From contig CAZPOR010000003.1 in the NCBI GenBank assembly GCA_964588325.1, positions 186,001-250,000 on the forward strand: a DNA stretch of 64,000 bases, written 5' to 3'. Source of the stretch: Thiovibrio sp964588325. Lineage in GTDB: Bacteria; Desulfobacterota; Desulfobulbia; Desulfobulbales; Desulfurivibrionaceae. Position numbers and translations under genes: made by a program. The stretch's first letter is position 1, and each line of letters begins with the position of its first letter. Below, in pieces: positions 1 to 7,683 of this stretch. The notes under the pieces are model-generated. The model worked only from the letters and a program-made list of their open reading frames with translations, was not told where the DNA came from and made no database searches.

Positions 1-1504
1 AGTCGCTGCCGTCGGCCATGGGGATTTCGTAATAGACCTTGCCTGCATCGACAAAGGTGCGCAGCAGCAGATCAACAGGGGCAATGGATATCCCGCGCCG
101 GATCTCGAAAGAGCCCAAGGCTCCCTGGTCGCCACGGATTTGTGAGCTGACAAAACCCCGGACGCTGGCTGGGCCGCCGAGGCTGTATTTGTTGGAGTCC
201 GGCAGGGAATCGTTGCTCAGCACCGTCTCGCCGCGCAGAAATGCGCTCCAGCCCTGGCCCAAAAGATATTCGTAGTCGCCGTGCAGTTCGAGCCTTGGCG
301 GCAGGGCATCGCTATCGTTGCCGTCCGCGTTGCTGCGAAAATTGGTGGCCACCTGGCCAGAGAGGCTGGTGAGGCCGCCGGTGTGGTTGCGGTGGCTGAA
401 GTTGAGGCCGGCCTCCAAAAAGCTGATCTCGTCATCGCTCAGGGGGATGGCCATCATGTCGGATTGACCGCGAACATGGGCCGCGCCAAGGGTTGCGGAG
501 AGATTGTTGCGTCGGCTGCGCAAGAATGGGTGACTGAACTGAATACGGGCTGTTTCGCTGGTGCCTGCGATGTCCAGGGCGGCAAACTCTTCACCCACGT
601 CGTATTCAGCCCGGGAGTAGCTTAGACTCATCCGGCTGCCATCGGGCAGTACCGGAAAGCCGTAGCTAAACCTCCCCTGACGGAGAAGATTCGATTGGGA
701 ATGGGTGTAGCCCAACCCCAAGACATCGCCGTATTGCAGGGGATTGTTGAAGGTGAAATCCGCGCCCAGCCGCCACTGACCAATGACCTTACGCCCGAAA
801 TTGTCCAGCACCGCGCTGGCTGTTACAGGTTTTTCCTCCATGCGCAGATTGATATCCGTGGTGCCGTACTCCTCGCCGGGCAGGAGCACCGAGCGGGCCA
901 CAAGGCCGGGCAGGTCGTTGAGCAGCAGCACCTCGCCTTCCAGATCCGCGAAACGCAGGATGGTGCCGGGTTCGAGCAGGTTCAGTTGGCGGGAGAGGAA
1001 GGTGTCGTCGTAGCGTTGGTTGCCTTCGAAAACCAGCTTGCCGACTCTGCCTTCCACCACCTCCAGCCGGAGTATCCCGTCGAGCATGCGCTGGGCCGGA
1101 ACCGTGACCGTGGTCAGGCTGTAGCCATTGGCCTGATAAAAATCGGTGAGGCGGTCGGCCAAACCATATATCTCGGTGAGAGTCAGTTCCGCGCCCTCCC
1201 GGTCGGCAATGAGGCTGCGGAGTTCCTCTTCCCGGAAAATGGTGTTGCCGGTGATTGCGAAACGGTCGATCCGGACCCGCCGTTCATCGGAGGGGGGCGT
1301 GGGTTTGGGCGGTGCCGGGGGCTGCAGTTCGGGCATGGACATGTCCTTTTCCGGCTTGAGCGACCGGGGGCGCAGGGTTTCTTCCACCGCCCCTGGAGTG
1401 GGGGGCTGGGCCAGGGCTGTAGAGAGCGGAGTCAGGATCAGCAGGGGCAGAAAAAGGCAGGCAGCGGCATGGGGCGCCGACTGGATAGATCGTGAACGGG
1501 ACAT
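1..1504 (-). CDS. TpsB/ShlB-FhaC family outer-membrane transporter, 3' end cut off by window edge
   Basis: About 501 residues are visible; the C-terminus lies beyond position 1. The family secretes a large TpsA exoprotein across the outer membrane (two-partner secretion). The ATG at 1504 is preceded by GAGGGAG and opens a signal peptide (MSRSRSIQSAPHAAA... with a Leu-rich core ending near ALAQ). A proline-rich linker follows, then a POTRA-like region (around residues 75-150, RIDRFAITGNTIF) and a beta-barrel region. Near the visible end is GGPASVRGF, matching the conserved VRGY/F loop of Omp85/TpsB barrels. No TpsA partner is present to the right; it could lie to the left of the window. The upstream neighbour is a 300-base spacer, so the gene is probably transcribed from its own promoter. 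Family assignment is firm; substrate unknown. Confidence 0.88.
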   Translation of the reverse strand, partial: MSRSRSIQSAPHAAACLFLPLLILTPLSTALAQPPTPGAVEETLRPRSLKPEKDMSMPELQPPAPPKPTPPSDERRVRIDRFAITGNTIFREEELRSLIADREGAELTLTEIYGLADRLTDFYQANGYSLTTVTVPAQRMLDGILRLEVVEGRVGKLVFEGNQRYDDTFLSRQLNLLEPGTILRFADLEGEVLLLNDLPGLVARSVLLPGEEYGTTDINLRMEEKPVTASAVLDNFGRKVIGQWRLGADFTFNNPLQYGDVLGLGYTHSQSNLLRQGRFSYGFPVLPDGSRMSLSYSRAEYDVGEEFAALDIAGTSETARIQFSHPFLRSRRNNLSATLGAAHVRGQSDMMAIPLSDDEISFLEAGLNFSHRNHTGGLTSLSGQVATNFRSNADGNDSDALPPRLELHGDYEYLLGQGWSAFLRGETVLSNDSLPDSNKYSLGGPASVRGFVSSQIRGDQGALGSFEIRRGISIAPVDLLLRTFVDAGKVYYEIPMADGSD

Positions 1505-1592
1505 TTTTTCTCCCTCATTTGAAAACGGTGCAGTTCCTTTGTTGTATGGATCTGGGATTTTTTTGTGGTTCACAGGAAAAAGGAGGACATTC

Positions 1593-1685
1593 ATGGCGCG
1601 TGATGCCATGTCCCGCTCTTTTCCTAACTATTGGGATAATCAGAAATTTTCCCTTAAACAGCGTAAGAATAATTGTACAGGATAA
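1593..1685 (+). CDS. possible 30-residue small protein
   Basis: A short reading frame starts at ATG 1593 behind an excellent ribosome-binding site (AGGAGG six bases upstream) and ends at TAA 1683-1685. The product would be polar and basic at its C-terminus (ends KQRKNNCTG), with no membrane segment or recognised motif. It lies in the spacer between the divergent TpsB gene and the DUF493 gene. A 6-bp inverted repeat (CATGGC at 1592-1597, GCCATG at 1605-1610) overlaps the start codon and could modulate translation. The only support is the ribosome-binding site; this may be chance. Confidence 0.25.
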   Translation: MARDAMSRSFPNYWDNQKFSLKQRKNNCTG

Positions 1686-1826
1686 CACCCGAGGGCTAAA
1701 TCTTTATTTGTCTGGAGACTCAGATTTTTGATCCTGTTGGCGAAGGGAACTTGGTCTGGTATGATGGATTTCCGAGGGGATTTTCCCTGCATTTGCGGGA
1801 TGAAAAATACGGAGTGGAGGCTGGCG

Positions 1827-2093
1827 GTGTTGTTGAATAGTTGCACGCAAAAAGTCGAAATGGAGTACCCCTGTCCGTGGGTGTACAAGATCATCGGCAG
1901 GGAGCAGGAAGAGCTGCGGGCGGCCATCGCCGAGGTCGTTCAGGCGCGGGAGTGTTTGGTGTCCCTGTCCAACTCGAGCAGCGGCGGCAAGTATCTCTGT
2001 CTGGACGTGGAGCTTGTCGTGCTCAGCGCCGAGGATCGTGAGTCCCAGTACCTGGCCTTCAAGGGGCATCCGGCCGTGGTCATGGTATTGTAG
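1827..2093 (+). CDS. DUF493 (YbeD-like) family protein
   Basis: Small cytoplasmic protein of 88 residues. The segment YPCPWVYKIIG followed by a helix (EELRAAIAEVV), then SSSGGKYLCLDVELVV and a terminal hydrophobic strand (AVVMVL) matches the ACT-like ferredoxin fold of the DUF493/YbeD family, whose E. coli member has an equivalent FP(T)PFTYKVMG opening and a VRMVL end. I chose GTG 1827 because GGAGG lies seven bases upstream; the frame is open further upstream (ATG 1800) and an internal ATG at 1860 is also possible. Molecular function in the family is unsettled. It stands alone between the TpsB spacer and the copper genes. Confidence 0.75.
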   Translation: MLLNSCTQKVEMEYPCPWVYKIIGREQEELRAAIAEVVQARECLVSLSNSSSGGKYLCLDVELVVLSAEDRESQYLAFKGHPAVVMVL

Positions 2094-2132
2094 CATTCTG
2101 CCGCGCCGGAACCTGTCCGGCGCGGCTTACGC

Positions 2133-2333
2133 TTACTCCACCACCTCGAAACCGATGGCGGCGATGGCTTTTTTGATGTCGGCCAAGGGCACATCCTTAC
2201 TCTGGTTGAAGGTGGCTTCGCCTGCGTCCAAAGCGATGGTTGTCCCGCTGATGCCGTCGATGGCGTTCAAGGCCGAAGTGACCGAAGCCGCGCAGTGGCC
2301 GCAGCGCATGCCTTTGATCTGGATGGTTGGCAT
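2133..2333 (-). CDS. copZ: CopZ-like heavy-metal (copper) chaperone
   Basis: A 66-residue single HMA domain with the metal-binding motif GMRCGHC (Cys11 and Cys14), the typical babbab pattern and the ending IAAIGFEVVE. The family carries Cu(I) to CopA-type ATPases in the cytoplasm. ATG 2333 is supported by AGGAG eight bases upstream; longer in-frame starts add an implausible N-terminus. It is transcribed divergently from the copper ATPase at 2468, sharing a 134-base spacer, which supports a joint copper-homeostasis role. Mercury or other soft-metal binding cannot be excluded from the motif alone. Confidence 0.88.
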   Translation of the reverse strand: MPTIQIKGMRCGHCAASVTSALNAIDGISGTTIALDAGEATFNQSKDVPLADIKKAIAAIGFEVVE

Positions 2334-2467
2334 GGTAAACTCCTGTGTGGTGGTTTGTGGTTGAAGGACGTAAAGAATTATATTAAAAACTAAATTACCG
2401 CCGGGCGCAAAGATTTTTTCGCGTGCATACTCTACTGGGAACGGGCAGGGCAATCAAGGAGATATTC
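2334..2467. promoter_or_regulatory. divergent promoter region of the copper genes
   Basis: This 134-base spacer separates the chaperone (minus) from the ATPase (plus). On the minus strand a perfect TATAAT sits at 2382-2377, 44 bases before the chaperone ATG, with no good -35 box, which would fit an activator-dependent promoter. On the plus strand TTGAAG (2371 region) followed after 17 bases by TAAAAA is a weak candidate. I could not recognise a CueR-type or CsoR-type operator by eye. Confidence 0.4.
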
Positions 2468-4975
2468 ATGGCATTGTCAATCGCAAAACAACGGCTCTCC
2501 ATCCGGGGCATGCACTGCGCCTCCTGTTCCACCCGTATCGAAAAGGTGCTGGGCAGCACCGAAGGCATCCGGGCGGCAGCGGTGAATCTCGCCGCCGAGA
2601 GCCTGGAAGTGGAATGGGAGCCAACCCGGCTCAATCTTGCGGATATTGCCTCAATCGTCAAGACTCTTGGCTTCGAGCTGGTGCTGCCGGAAAAGGAAAC
2701 GCGGCTGGCCCTGGCCATTGGCGGCATGACCTGCGCCTCCTGCGCCGCCCGGATCGAAAAGGTGGTGGGAGGCATGGCCGGGGTGCGGAGTATGCAGGTG
2801 AATCTGGCCACCGAATCGGCAGTGGTGGTTTTTGACCCGGAGGTGGTCAGTCAGCGGCAGATCCGCGAGGGTATCGAGCGCCTCGGCTTCAAGGCGCAGG
2901 CAGCAGGTCCGGCCGGAGGCTCTGATTTCGCGCGGCAGCAGGAGGAAGCCCAGGCCAGGCTTGCGGCCATGGCGCGACGCCTCTATCCGGCCTTTGCCTT
3001 TGCCGTCTTGCTGCTGCTTCTTTCCATGGGCGAGATGGCCGGATTGCCGTTGCCTCTGTTTCTTGCCCCCCATCACGCGCCATTCACCTTCGCTTGTGTC
3101 CAGTTTCTTCTGGTGCTGCCGATCATGTGGTCGGGACGGAATTTTTATCAGCTCGGTTTTCCGGCTCTCTGGCGCGGCGCGCCCAACATGGATTCGCTCA
3201 TCGCCGTCGGGACCGGGGCCGCCTTTGTCTACAGCACCTGGAACCTGATCGAAATCGGCTTGGGCATCGAGGTCATGGCCAGGGTGATGGATCTGTATTT
3301 TGAGTCGGCCGGTGTACTTATCGCTCTGGTTTCCCTGGGCAAGTATCTGGAGACCCGCTCCAAGGTGCGCACCTCGGACGCCATCCGCCAGCTCATGGCC
3401 CTGGCTCCTGAGGAGGCCACCCTGGTTGTCAATGAGGAGCAGAAACGGATCCCGGTGGCGGAGATCGAAAAGGGCGATATCCTGCTGGTCAAGCCGGGCG
3501 AGCGCATCCCGGTGGACGGCGTGGTGGTCAAAGGCCGCTCCAGTGTGGACGAGTCCATGCTCACCGGCGAATCCCTGCCGGTTTCCAAGGAGACCGGCGA
3601 TTCGGTGGTGGGCGCCACCTTGAACAAAAACGGCTTATTGCAGATGCGGGCCGAGAAGGTGGGCCAAGACACGGTGCTGGCCCGGATCATCACCATGGTC
3701 CGCGAGGCCCAGGGCTCCAAGGCGCCCATCGCCAATCTGGCGGATCGCATCAGCCTCTATTTCGTGCCCACCGTCATCGTCCTTGCCATTCTCGCCGGGT
3801 TGTCCTGGTATTTCATCGGTCAGTCCGGGTTTTCCTTTGCCCTGCGGATCTTCATCGCCGTGCTGGTCATTGCCTGCCCCTGCGCCATGGGGCTGGCCAC
3901 CCCGACCTCGATCATGGTCGGCACCGGGCGCGGGGCTCAGTTGGGGGTGCTGGTGAAAAGCGGCGAGGCGTTGGAGATGGCGCAGAAGATCGATGCCGTG
4001 GTTTTTGACAAGACCGGAACCCTGACCCATGGCCGTCCGGAGTTGACTGACGTGCAACCGATCGCCGCGGAGATGGATGTCGAGCAGATACTCTCCCTGG
4101 TTGCCAGCGCTGAGAGCGGCTCTGAGCATCCTCTGGCCGAGGCCATCGTCAACGCGGCCAGGGAAAAGGGCTTGGCCCTCGCAGAGCCTTCACATTTTGA
4201 GGCGGTCCCCGGCCGCGGGATCCGGGCCATGGTTCGGGGGCAGAATGTTTTGCTCGGCAACCGGGAGTTCATGGCGGAGCAGAATGTGACCGGTCTTGGC
4301 ATGGCGGTTGAGCAAATCGCCCACGGTTTTTCCGGGGCGGGCAAGACCGCGCTTTACTGTGCGGCGGAAGGCAAGCTTGTCGCCCTGTTGGCCATCGCCG
4401 ACCGGCTGAAGGCCGAGGTGCCCGCGACCATCAGCGCTCTGCAAGGAATAGGAATCAAGATCTTCATGCTTACCGGCGATAACGAGATTACCGCCCGGGC
4501 CATTGGAGCCCAGGCCGGGATCAGCGAGGTCTTTGCCCAGGTGCTCCCGGACCAGAAGGTGGAAAAGGTGGCGGCCCTCCAGGCAGAGGGGTTCCGGGTA
4601 GCCATGGTGGGCGACGGCATCAACGACGCCCCGGCCCTGGCCAAGGCGGATGTCGGCATTGCCATGGGCACCGGCATCGACGTGGCCATTGAGTCCGGCG
4701 ATATCGTACTGATGAAGGGCCATCTCTCCGGCCTGCTCGCCGCGCTTTCCTTGAGCCGCGCCACCATGCGCAATATCAAGCAGAATCTCTTCTGGGCCTT
4801 CATCTACAACATCATCGGCATTCCGGTGGCTGCCGGGGTTTTGCATCTCTTCGGCGGACCCACCTTAAACCCCATGATCGCAGGCGGGGCCATGGCCATG
4901 AGTTCGGTTTCCGTGGTTTCCAATGCCCTGCGTTTGCGCTTTTTCAATCCGCCGACCAGCACTAAAAGCCATTAA
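2468..4975 (+). CDS. copA: copper-exporting P1B-type ATPase
   Basis: An 835-residue inner-membrane pump that exports Cu(I) from the cytoplasm using ATP. Two N-terminal HMA domains carry GMHCASC (Cys17, Cys20) and GMTCASC (Cys89, Cys92). Membrane helices follow, then the actuator TGES motif, the intramembrane metal site CPC (Cys470-Pro-Cys472), the phosphorylation motif DKTGT (Asp514), and the hinge GDGINDAP. The CPC motif with two HMA domains is typical of the P1B-1 copper class. ATG 2468 was chosen over an upstream in-frame ATG because AAGGAG lies seven bases before it and the protein then begins just before the first HMA domain. It is divergent to the chaperone gene. Confidence 0.96.
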   Translation: MALSIAKQRLSIRGMHCASCSTRIEKVLGSTEGIRAAAVNLAAESLEVEWEPTRLNLADIASIVKTLGFELVLPEKETRLALAIGGMTCASCAARIEKVVGGMAGVRSMQVNLATESAVVVFDPEVVSQRQIREGIERLGFKAQAAGPAGGSDFARQQEEAQARLAAMARRLYPAFAFAVLLLLLSMGEMAGLPLPLFLAPHHAPFTFACVQFLLVLPIMWSGRNFYQLGFPALWRGAPNMDSLIAVGTGAAFVYSTWNLIEIGLGIEVMARVMDLYFESAGVLIALVSLGKYLETRSKVRTSDAIRQLMALAPEEATLVVNEEQKRIPVAEIEKGDILLVKPGERIPVDGVVVKGRSSVDESMLTGESLPVSKETGDSVVGATLNKNGLLQMRAEKVGQDTVLARIITMVREAQGSKAPIANLADRISLYFVPTVIVLAILAGLSWYFIGQSGFSFALRIFIAVLVIACPCAMGLATPTSIMVGTGRGAQLGVLVKSGEALEMAQKIDAVVFDKTGTLTHGRPELTDVQPIAAEMDVEQILSLVASAESGSEHPLAEAIVNAAREKGLALAEPSHFEAVPGRGIRAMVRGQNVLLGNREFMAEQNVTGLGMAVEQIAHGFSGAGKTALYCAAEGKLVALLAIADRLKAEVPATISALQGIGIKIFMLTGDNEITARAIGAQAGISEVFAQVLPDQKVEKVAALQAEGFRVAMVGDGINDAPALAKADVGIAMGTGIDVAIESGDIVLMKGHLSGLLAALSLSRATMRNIKQNLFWAFIYNIIGIPVAAGVLHLFGGPTLNPMIAGGAMAMSSVSVVSNALRLRFFNPPTSTKSH

Positions 4976-5011
4976 CCGGCGTTTTAAAATCCGGAGATTC
5001 ACAGCCTCGGC

Positions 5012-5041
5012 TTGACAATCTTCAGAAATCTTGCGTAGATG
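5012..5041 (+). promoter_or_regulatory. sigma-70-like promoter for the LysM gene
   Basis: A perfect -35 box TTGACA (5012-5017) is followed after 18 bases by TAGATG (5036-5041), a fair -10 box. It lies about 70 bases upstream of the LysM-protein start codon at 5113, in the otherwise featureless 137-base gap after the copper ATPase. Confidence 0.5.
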
Positions 5042-5112
5042 ATACTACTGGTCTCTTAATGTGCGGCTGGTTTTCCCCGTTTGTATCGTGTCCGTTTCGA
5101 AAGGAGCATTGC

Positions 5113-6171
5113 ATGAAAAAAATTGTTGCGACTACGGCTATCATCGCCTCTGTCTGCGGAGTCTTTGGCGTCAAAGATCTTCTGGCGGAAAATACCGCCA
5201 CGCATGCGGTGCAAAAAGGCGACACCCTGTGGGATTTGAGCGGGGGGTACCTCAACAATCCGCTGCTCTGGCCGAAAATCTGGAGGCTTAATCCCGAAAT
5301 TTCCAACCCCGACCTGATCCTGCCCGGTCAGATCGTCAGGATCCCCGGCCTGGATACAGCTCCGGCCCGGGAAATATCCGTCGTGGAGAATGTTGCTCCG
5401 GTTGAGTCGGGGACTTCCGCCCTGGCCCGGGCCGGAATGGCCTCCTCTTCCGAACCGCTGCCCTTGGTGGTGGTGAAAAAAGATCTGCCCAGCAACGGAG
5501 AACAGGCCCGGACAGGCATGGGCAATATCCCGGCCCGTTATTACGACCAGGGGGTAGGCATGGTCTCCAACGATATCCCCAACGAAGGGCGGGTGTTGCA
5601 TACCGAACAGGGCTGGCATGGCGCGGCTCTCGGCGAGGCCATTCTGATCTCTGCCCCCGGCGCGCAGGTTGGCCAGCAATTCGGGGTATACCGGGATATG
5701 GGCAAGGTTGAATCCCTTTCCTATTTTGGTTCAAGTCCTGGACGGTTGCTGGCGGATATCGGCGTTATCGAGGTTGTTGTCTCGGACGGGACCCGGCAGC
5801 AGGGGGTTATCCGGCGTGTTTTTGCCGAGGTGAAAACCGGTGATCTTTTGGGGCAAATTCCTGCGTTTCCTAATGTTTCCGAGCTTCCGATCCGGCCCGC
5901 GCCAGCCTCTGCAACGGGATCGGTTGTGGCCTTTCATATGATGCGTCAATTCGCCGGGCCCGAGGATATTGTCTATCTCAATATCGGCGCGGATCAGGGC
6001 CTTGCGCCCGGACATCTGTTGTCGGTTGCCGGGGTGGATCCCTCGGAGGGGAGGGCTTCCGGCGAGATTATGATCCTGCGGGTTTCGGCAACGACCGCGG
6101 CCGCAGTGGTGACGAAACGGAGCAGTCACGAGGTGCGCCGGGGAGATGTTGTCGGCCCTCCGGTTTTGTAA
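5113..6171 (+). CDS. secreted LysM-domain protein
   Basis: A 352-residue exported protein. A Lys-rich start and hydrophobic core (MKKIVATTAIIASVCGVFG) form a signal peptide. Residues about 30-78 are a LysM domain (HAVQKGDTLWDLSGGYLNNP ... NPDLILPGQIVRIPG), which in this family binds peptidoglycan N-acetylglucosamine. The remaining 270 residues are rich in Val, Gly and Pro and show beta-strand-like stretches but no domain I can name. ATG 5113 follows AAAGGAG with good spacing. It stands as a single gene between the copper ATPase and the HDOD gene, with its own promoter at 5012. Probably periplasmic and cell-wall associated; precise role unknown. Confidence 0.82.
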   Translation: MKKIVATTAIIASVCGVFGVKDLLAENTATHAVQKGDTLWDLSGGYLNNPLLWPKIWRLNPEISNPDLILPGQIVRIPGLDTAPAREISVVENVAPVESGTSALARAGMASSSEPLPLVVVKKDLPSNGEQARTGMGNIPARYYDQGVGMVSNDIPNEGRVLHTEQGWHGAALGEAILISAPGAQVGQQFGVYRDMGKVESLSYFGSSPGRLLADIGVIEVVVSDGTRQQGVIRRVFAEVKTGDLLGQIPAFPNVSELPIRPAPASATGSVVAFHMMRQFAGPEDIVYLNIGADQGLAPGHLLSVAGVDPSEGRASGEIMILRVSATTAAAVVTKRSSHEVRRGDVVGPPVL

Positions 6172-6276
6172 AATATCCGCCCCTGTTTTTGCTTTTTTCC
6201 GGGAGAGGGGAAAAGGCGAACTCCCCGGAGGCAGGAGCCGTTTTTGCTCTCTTAATCCTCACCGAAGGCGAGCTCC

Positions 6277-7161
6277 ATGGATACCGAGAAAAGCCCCAAC
6301 GTTTCCCTGTCCGGTCTGTTGGAGCGCGTTGAGATCTCGGCCATTTCCTCCATCAAAGGGACAGTAAGTGCAATATTGTCCATTATCAACGATCCCGCCG
6401 CCGGCTCCTCTGATCTCATCCAGCTCATCGAGGTTGATCCGCCGCTGACGGCAAAGATTCTCCGGGTTGCCAACTCCTCATACTACGCGTTCTCCAGGAC
6501 CATCAGCGATGTCCAGCAGGCCCTGATCTGGATAGGTTCCGACACACTCAAGGAAATCATTCTCACCCAGAAGATGAGCGAGCTTTTCCAAGACGGCACG
6601 TCCATTTGCGGCTATTCCCGCCGGCAGTTGTGGCGGCACAGCCTGGCCGTCGCCCTTTTTGCCAAGACCGTTTACCGGCGTGAGTTCGGGGAGAAAGGAA
6701 ACAATGCCTACGCCGCGGGATTGATGCACGACATCGGGGTCATTGTCGAAGACCAGCTCCTGCATCGGGACTTCATGCTGTTGATGCAAGGCATGGAAAG
6801 TGCGCCCCAAGCCCTGTCCGTCGCCGAGAGTTCTCTCTTCGGATACGATCACGGCAGGGTCGGCAGAGCCCTGGCCGAAAGCTGGAATTTTCCGTCGGAA
6901 CTCACGGAAGGCATAGGGTTTCATCATGATCCCGAGAGTGCCGGAGAAGAACACCGTCTGTTTGTCAAAGCAATCTTCATCGCCGACTATCTCATGTTTG
7001 AGCAGGGATATGGCTACGTTGCCATGCCGCTTCCCGAGAGGGAGATTCTCCAGCAATATGTCCGGGATCTTGGTCTGCAGTGGTATGCCTTGCGTCTTAT
7101 CGGGGAGCTGGTCAGGGAAGAGCTGGAGAGAATAGAGCAGAAAGGATATTTGAGCGCATGA
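6277..7161 (+). CDS. HDOD-domain signalling protein
   Basis: A 294-residue cytoplasmic protein. The HDOD signature is clear: LIEVDPPLTAKILRVANSSYYAF early on, then SDTLKEIILTQ, RRQLWRHSLAVALFAK, and AAGLMHDIG, with FGYDHGRVGRALAESWNFP near the C-terminus. HDOD proteins are HD-related but usually non-catalytic modules that act in bacterial signalling, often with c-di-GMP or two-component proteins. The gene overlaps the next one by four bases (ATGA), so the two are translationally coupled and probably work together. The start ATG is preceded by GAAGG at about nine bases. Confidence 0.88.
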   Translation: MDTEKSPNVSLSGLLERVEISAISSIKGTVSAILSIINDPAAGSSDLIQLIEVDPPLTAKILRVANSSYYAFSRTISDVQQALIWIGSDTLKEIILTQKMSELFQDGTSICGYSRRQLWRHSLAVALFAKTVYRREFGEKGNNAYAAGLMHDIGVIVEDQLLHRDFMLLMQGMESAPQALSVAESSLFGYDHGRVGRALAESWNFPSELTEGIGFHHDPESAGEEHRLFVKAIFIADYLMFEQGYGYVAMPLPEREILQQYVRDLGLQWYALRLIGELVREELERIEQKGYLSA

Positions 7162-7634
7162 GCACTCGCGACCCGAAGCTTTCCCAGCGCATTGACGAAC
7201 TTGAAACACAGGTGCGCCATCTTGGCAACGAACTGCGCTTGACCAGGCAGGAGTATGAGGAGGCGACCTCCAGGTATCTGGATATTTACTGCAATCTGGA
7301 AAAGAAGGTCAGTGAGCGGACCAGGGAACTTGACGCCGCCAACAGACGACTCCTCGACGAAATCGAAGATCGCAAACGAACAGAGGCGGAGAAAGAACAG
7401 CTCATTGACCAGTTGCAAAAGGCCATGCAGGAGGTGAAGGTTTTGAGCGGTTTTCTGCCCATCTGCGCCTCATGCAAAAAGATTCGGGATGACACCGGGT
7501 ATTGGCGCCAGATAGAGGAATACATCAGCAGGCATTCCAATGCCCTGTTCAGCCATGGGATCTGCCCGGAATGCACTCAAAAACTGTATCCGGAGTTCCA
7601 CGAGGAAATGCAGCGGCGCAGGAAAAAGAAGTGA
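7158..7634 (+). CDS. coiled-coil protein with CxxC...CxxC signalling tail
   Basis: A 158-residue protein starting in the ATGA overlap with the HDOD gene. Residues 1-95 are strongly charged heptad-like helix (ETQVRHLGNELRL, EKKVSERTRELDAANRRL, RKRTEAEKEQLIDQL), the kind of linker found between PAS/HAMP and output modules. The C-terminal 55 residues hold ICASCKKIRDDTGYWRQIE and SHGICPECTQKLYPEF, a tail I recognise as commonly appended to sensor and receiver proteins in sulfate- and metal-reducing bacteria. Its two CxxC pairs could bind zinc or act in redox sensing. Here the tail is not fused to a sensor but encoded beside an HDOD protein. Function unknown. Confidence 0.7.
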   Translation: MSTRDPKLSQRIDELETQVRHLGNELRLTRQEYEEATSRYLDIYCNLEKKVSERTRELDAANRRLLDEIEDRKRTEAEKEQLIDQLQKAMQEVKVLSGFLPICASCKKIRDDTGYWRQIEEYISRHSNALFSHGICPECTQKLYPEFHEEMQRRRKKK

Positions 7635-7658
7635 TACGGGTGCCGGAAGAATGATCCC

Positions 7659-7677
7659 GGCGGAGAAGTTGTCCGCC
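7659..7677. terminator. GC-rich hairpin between convergent genes
   Basis: GGCGGA (7659-7664) and TCCGCC (7672-7677) form a 6-bp stem with a 7-base loop, midway between the converging ends of the coiled-coil gene and coaBC. There is no T-run, so intrinsic termination is uncertain. Confidence 0.3.
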
Positions 7678-7683
7678 CTGGGC

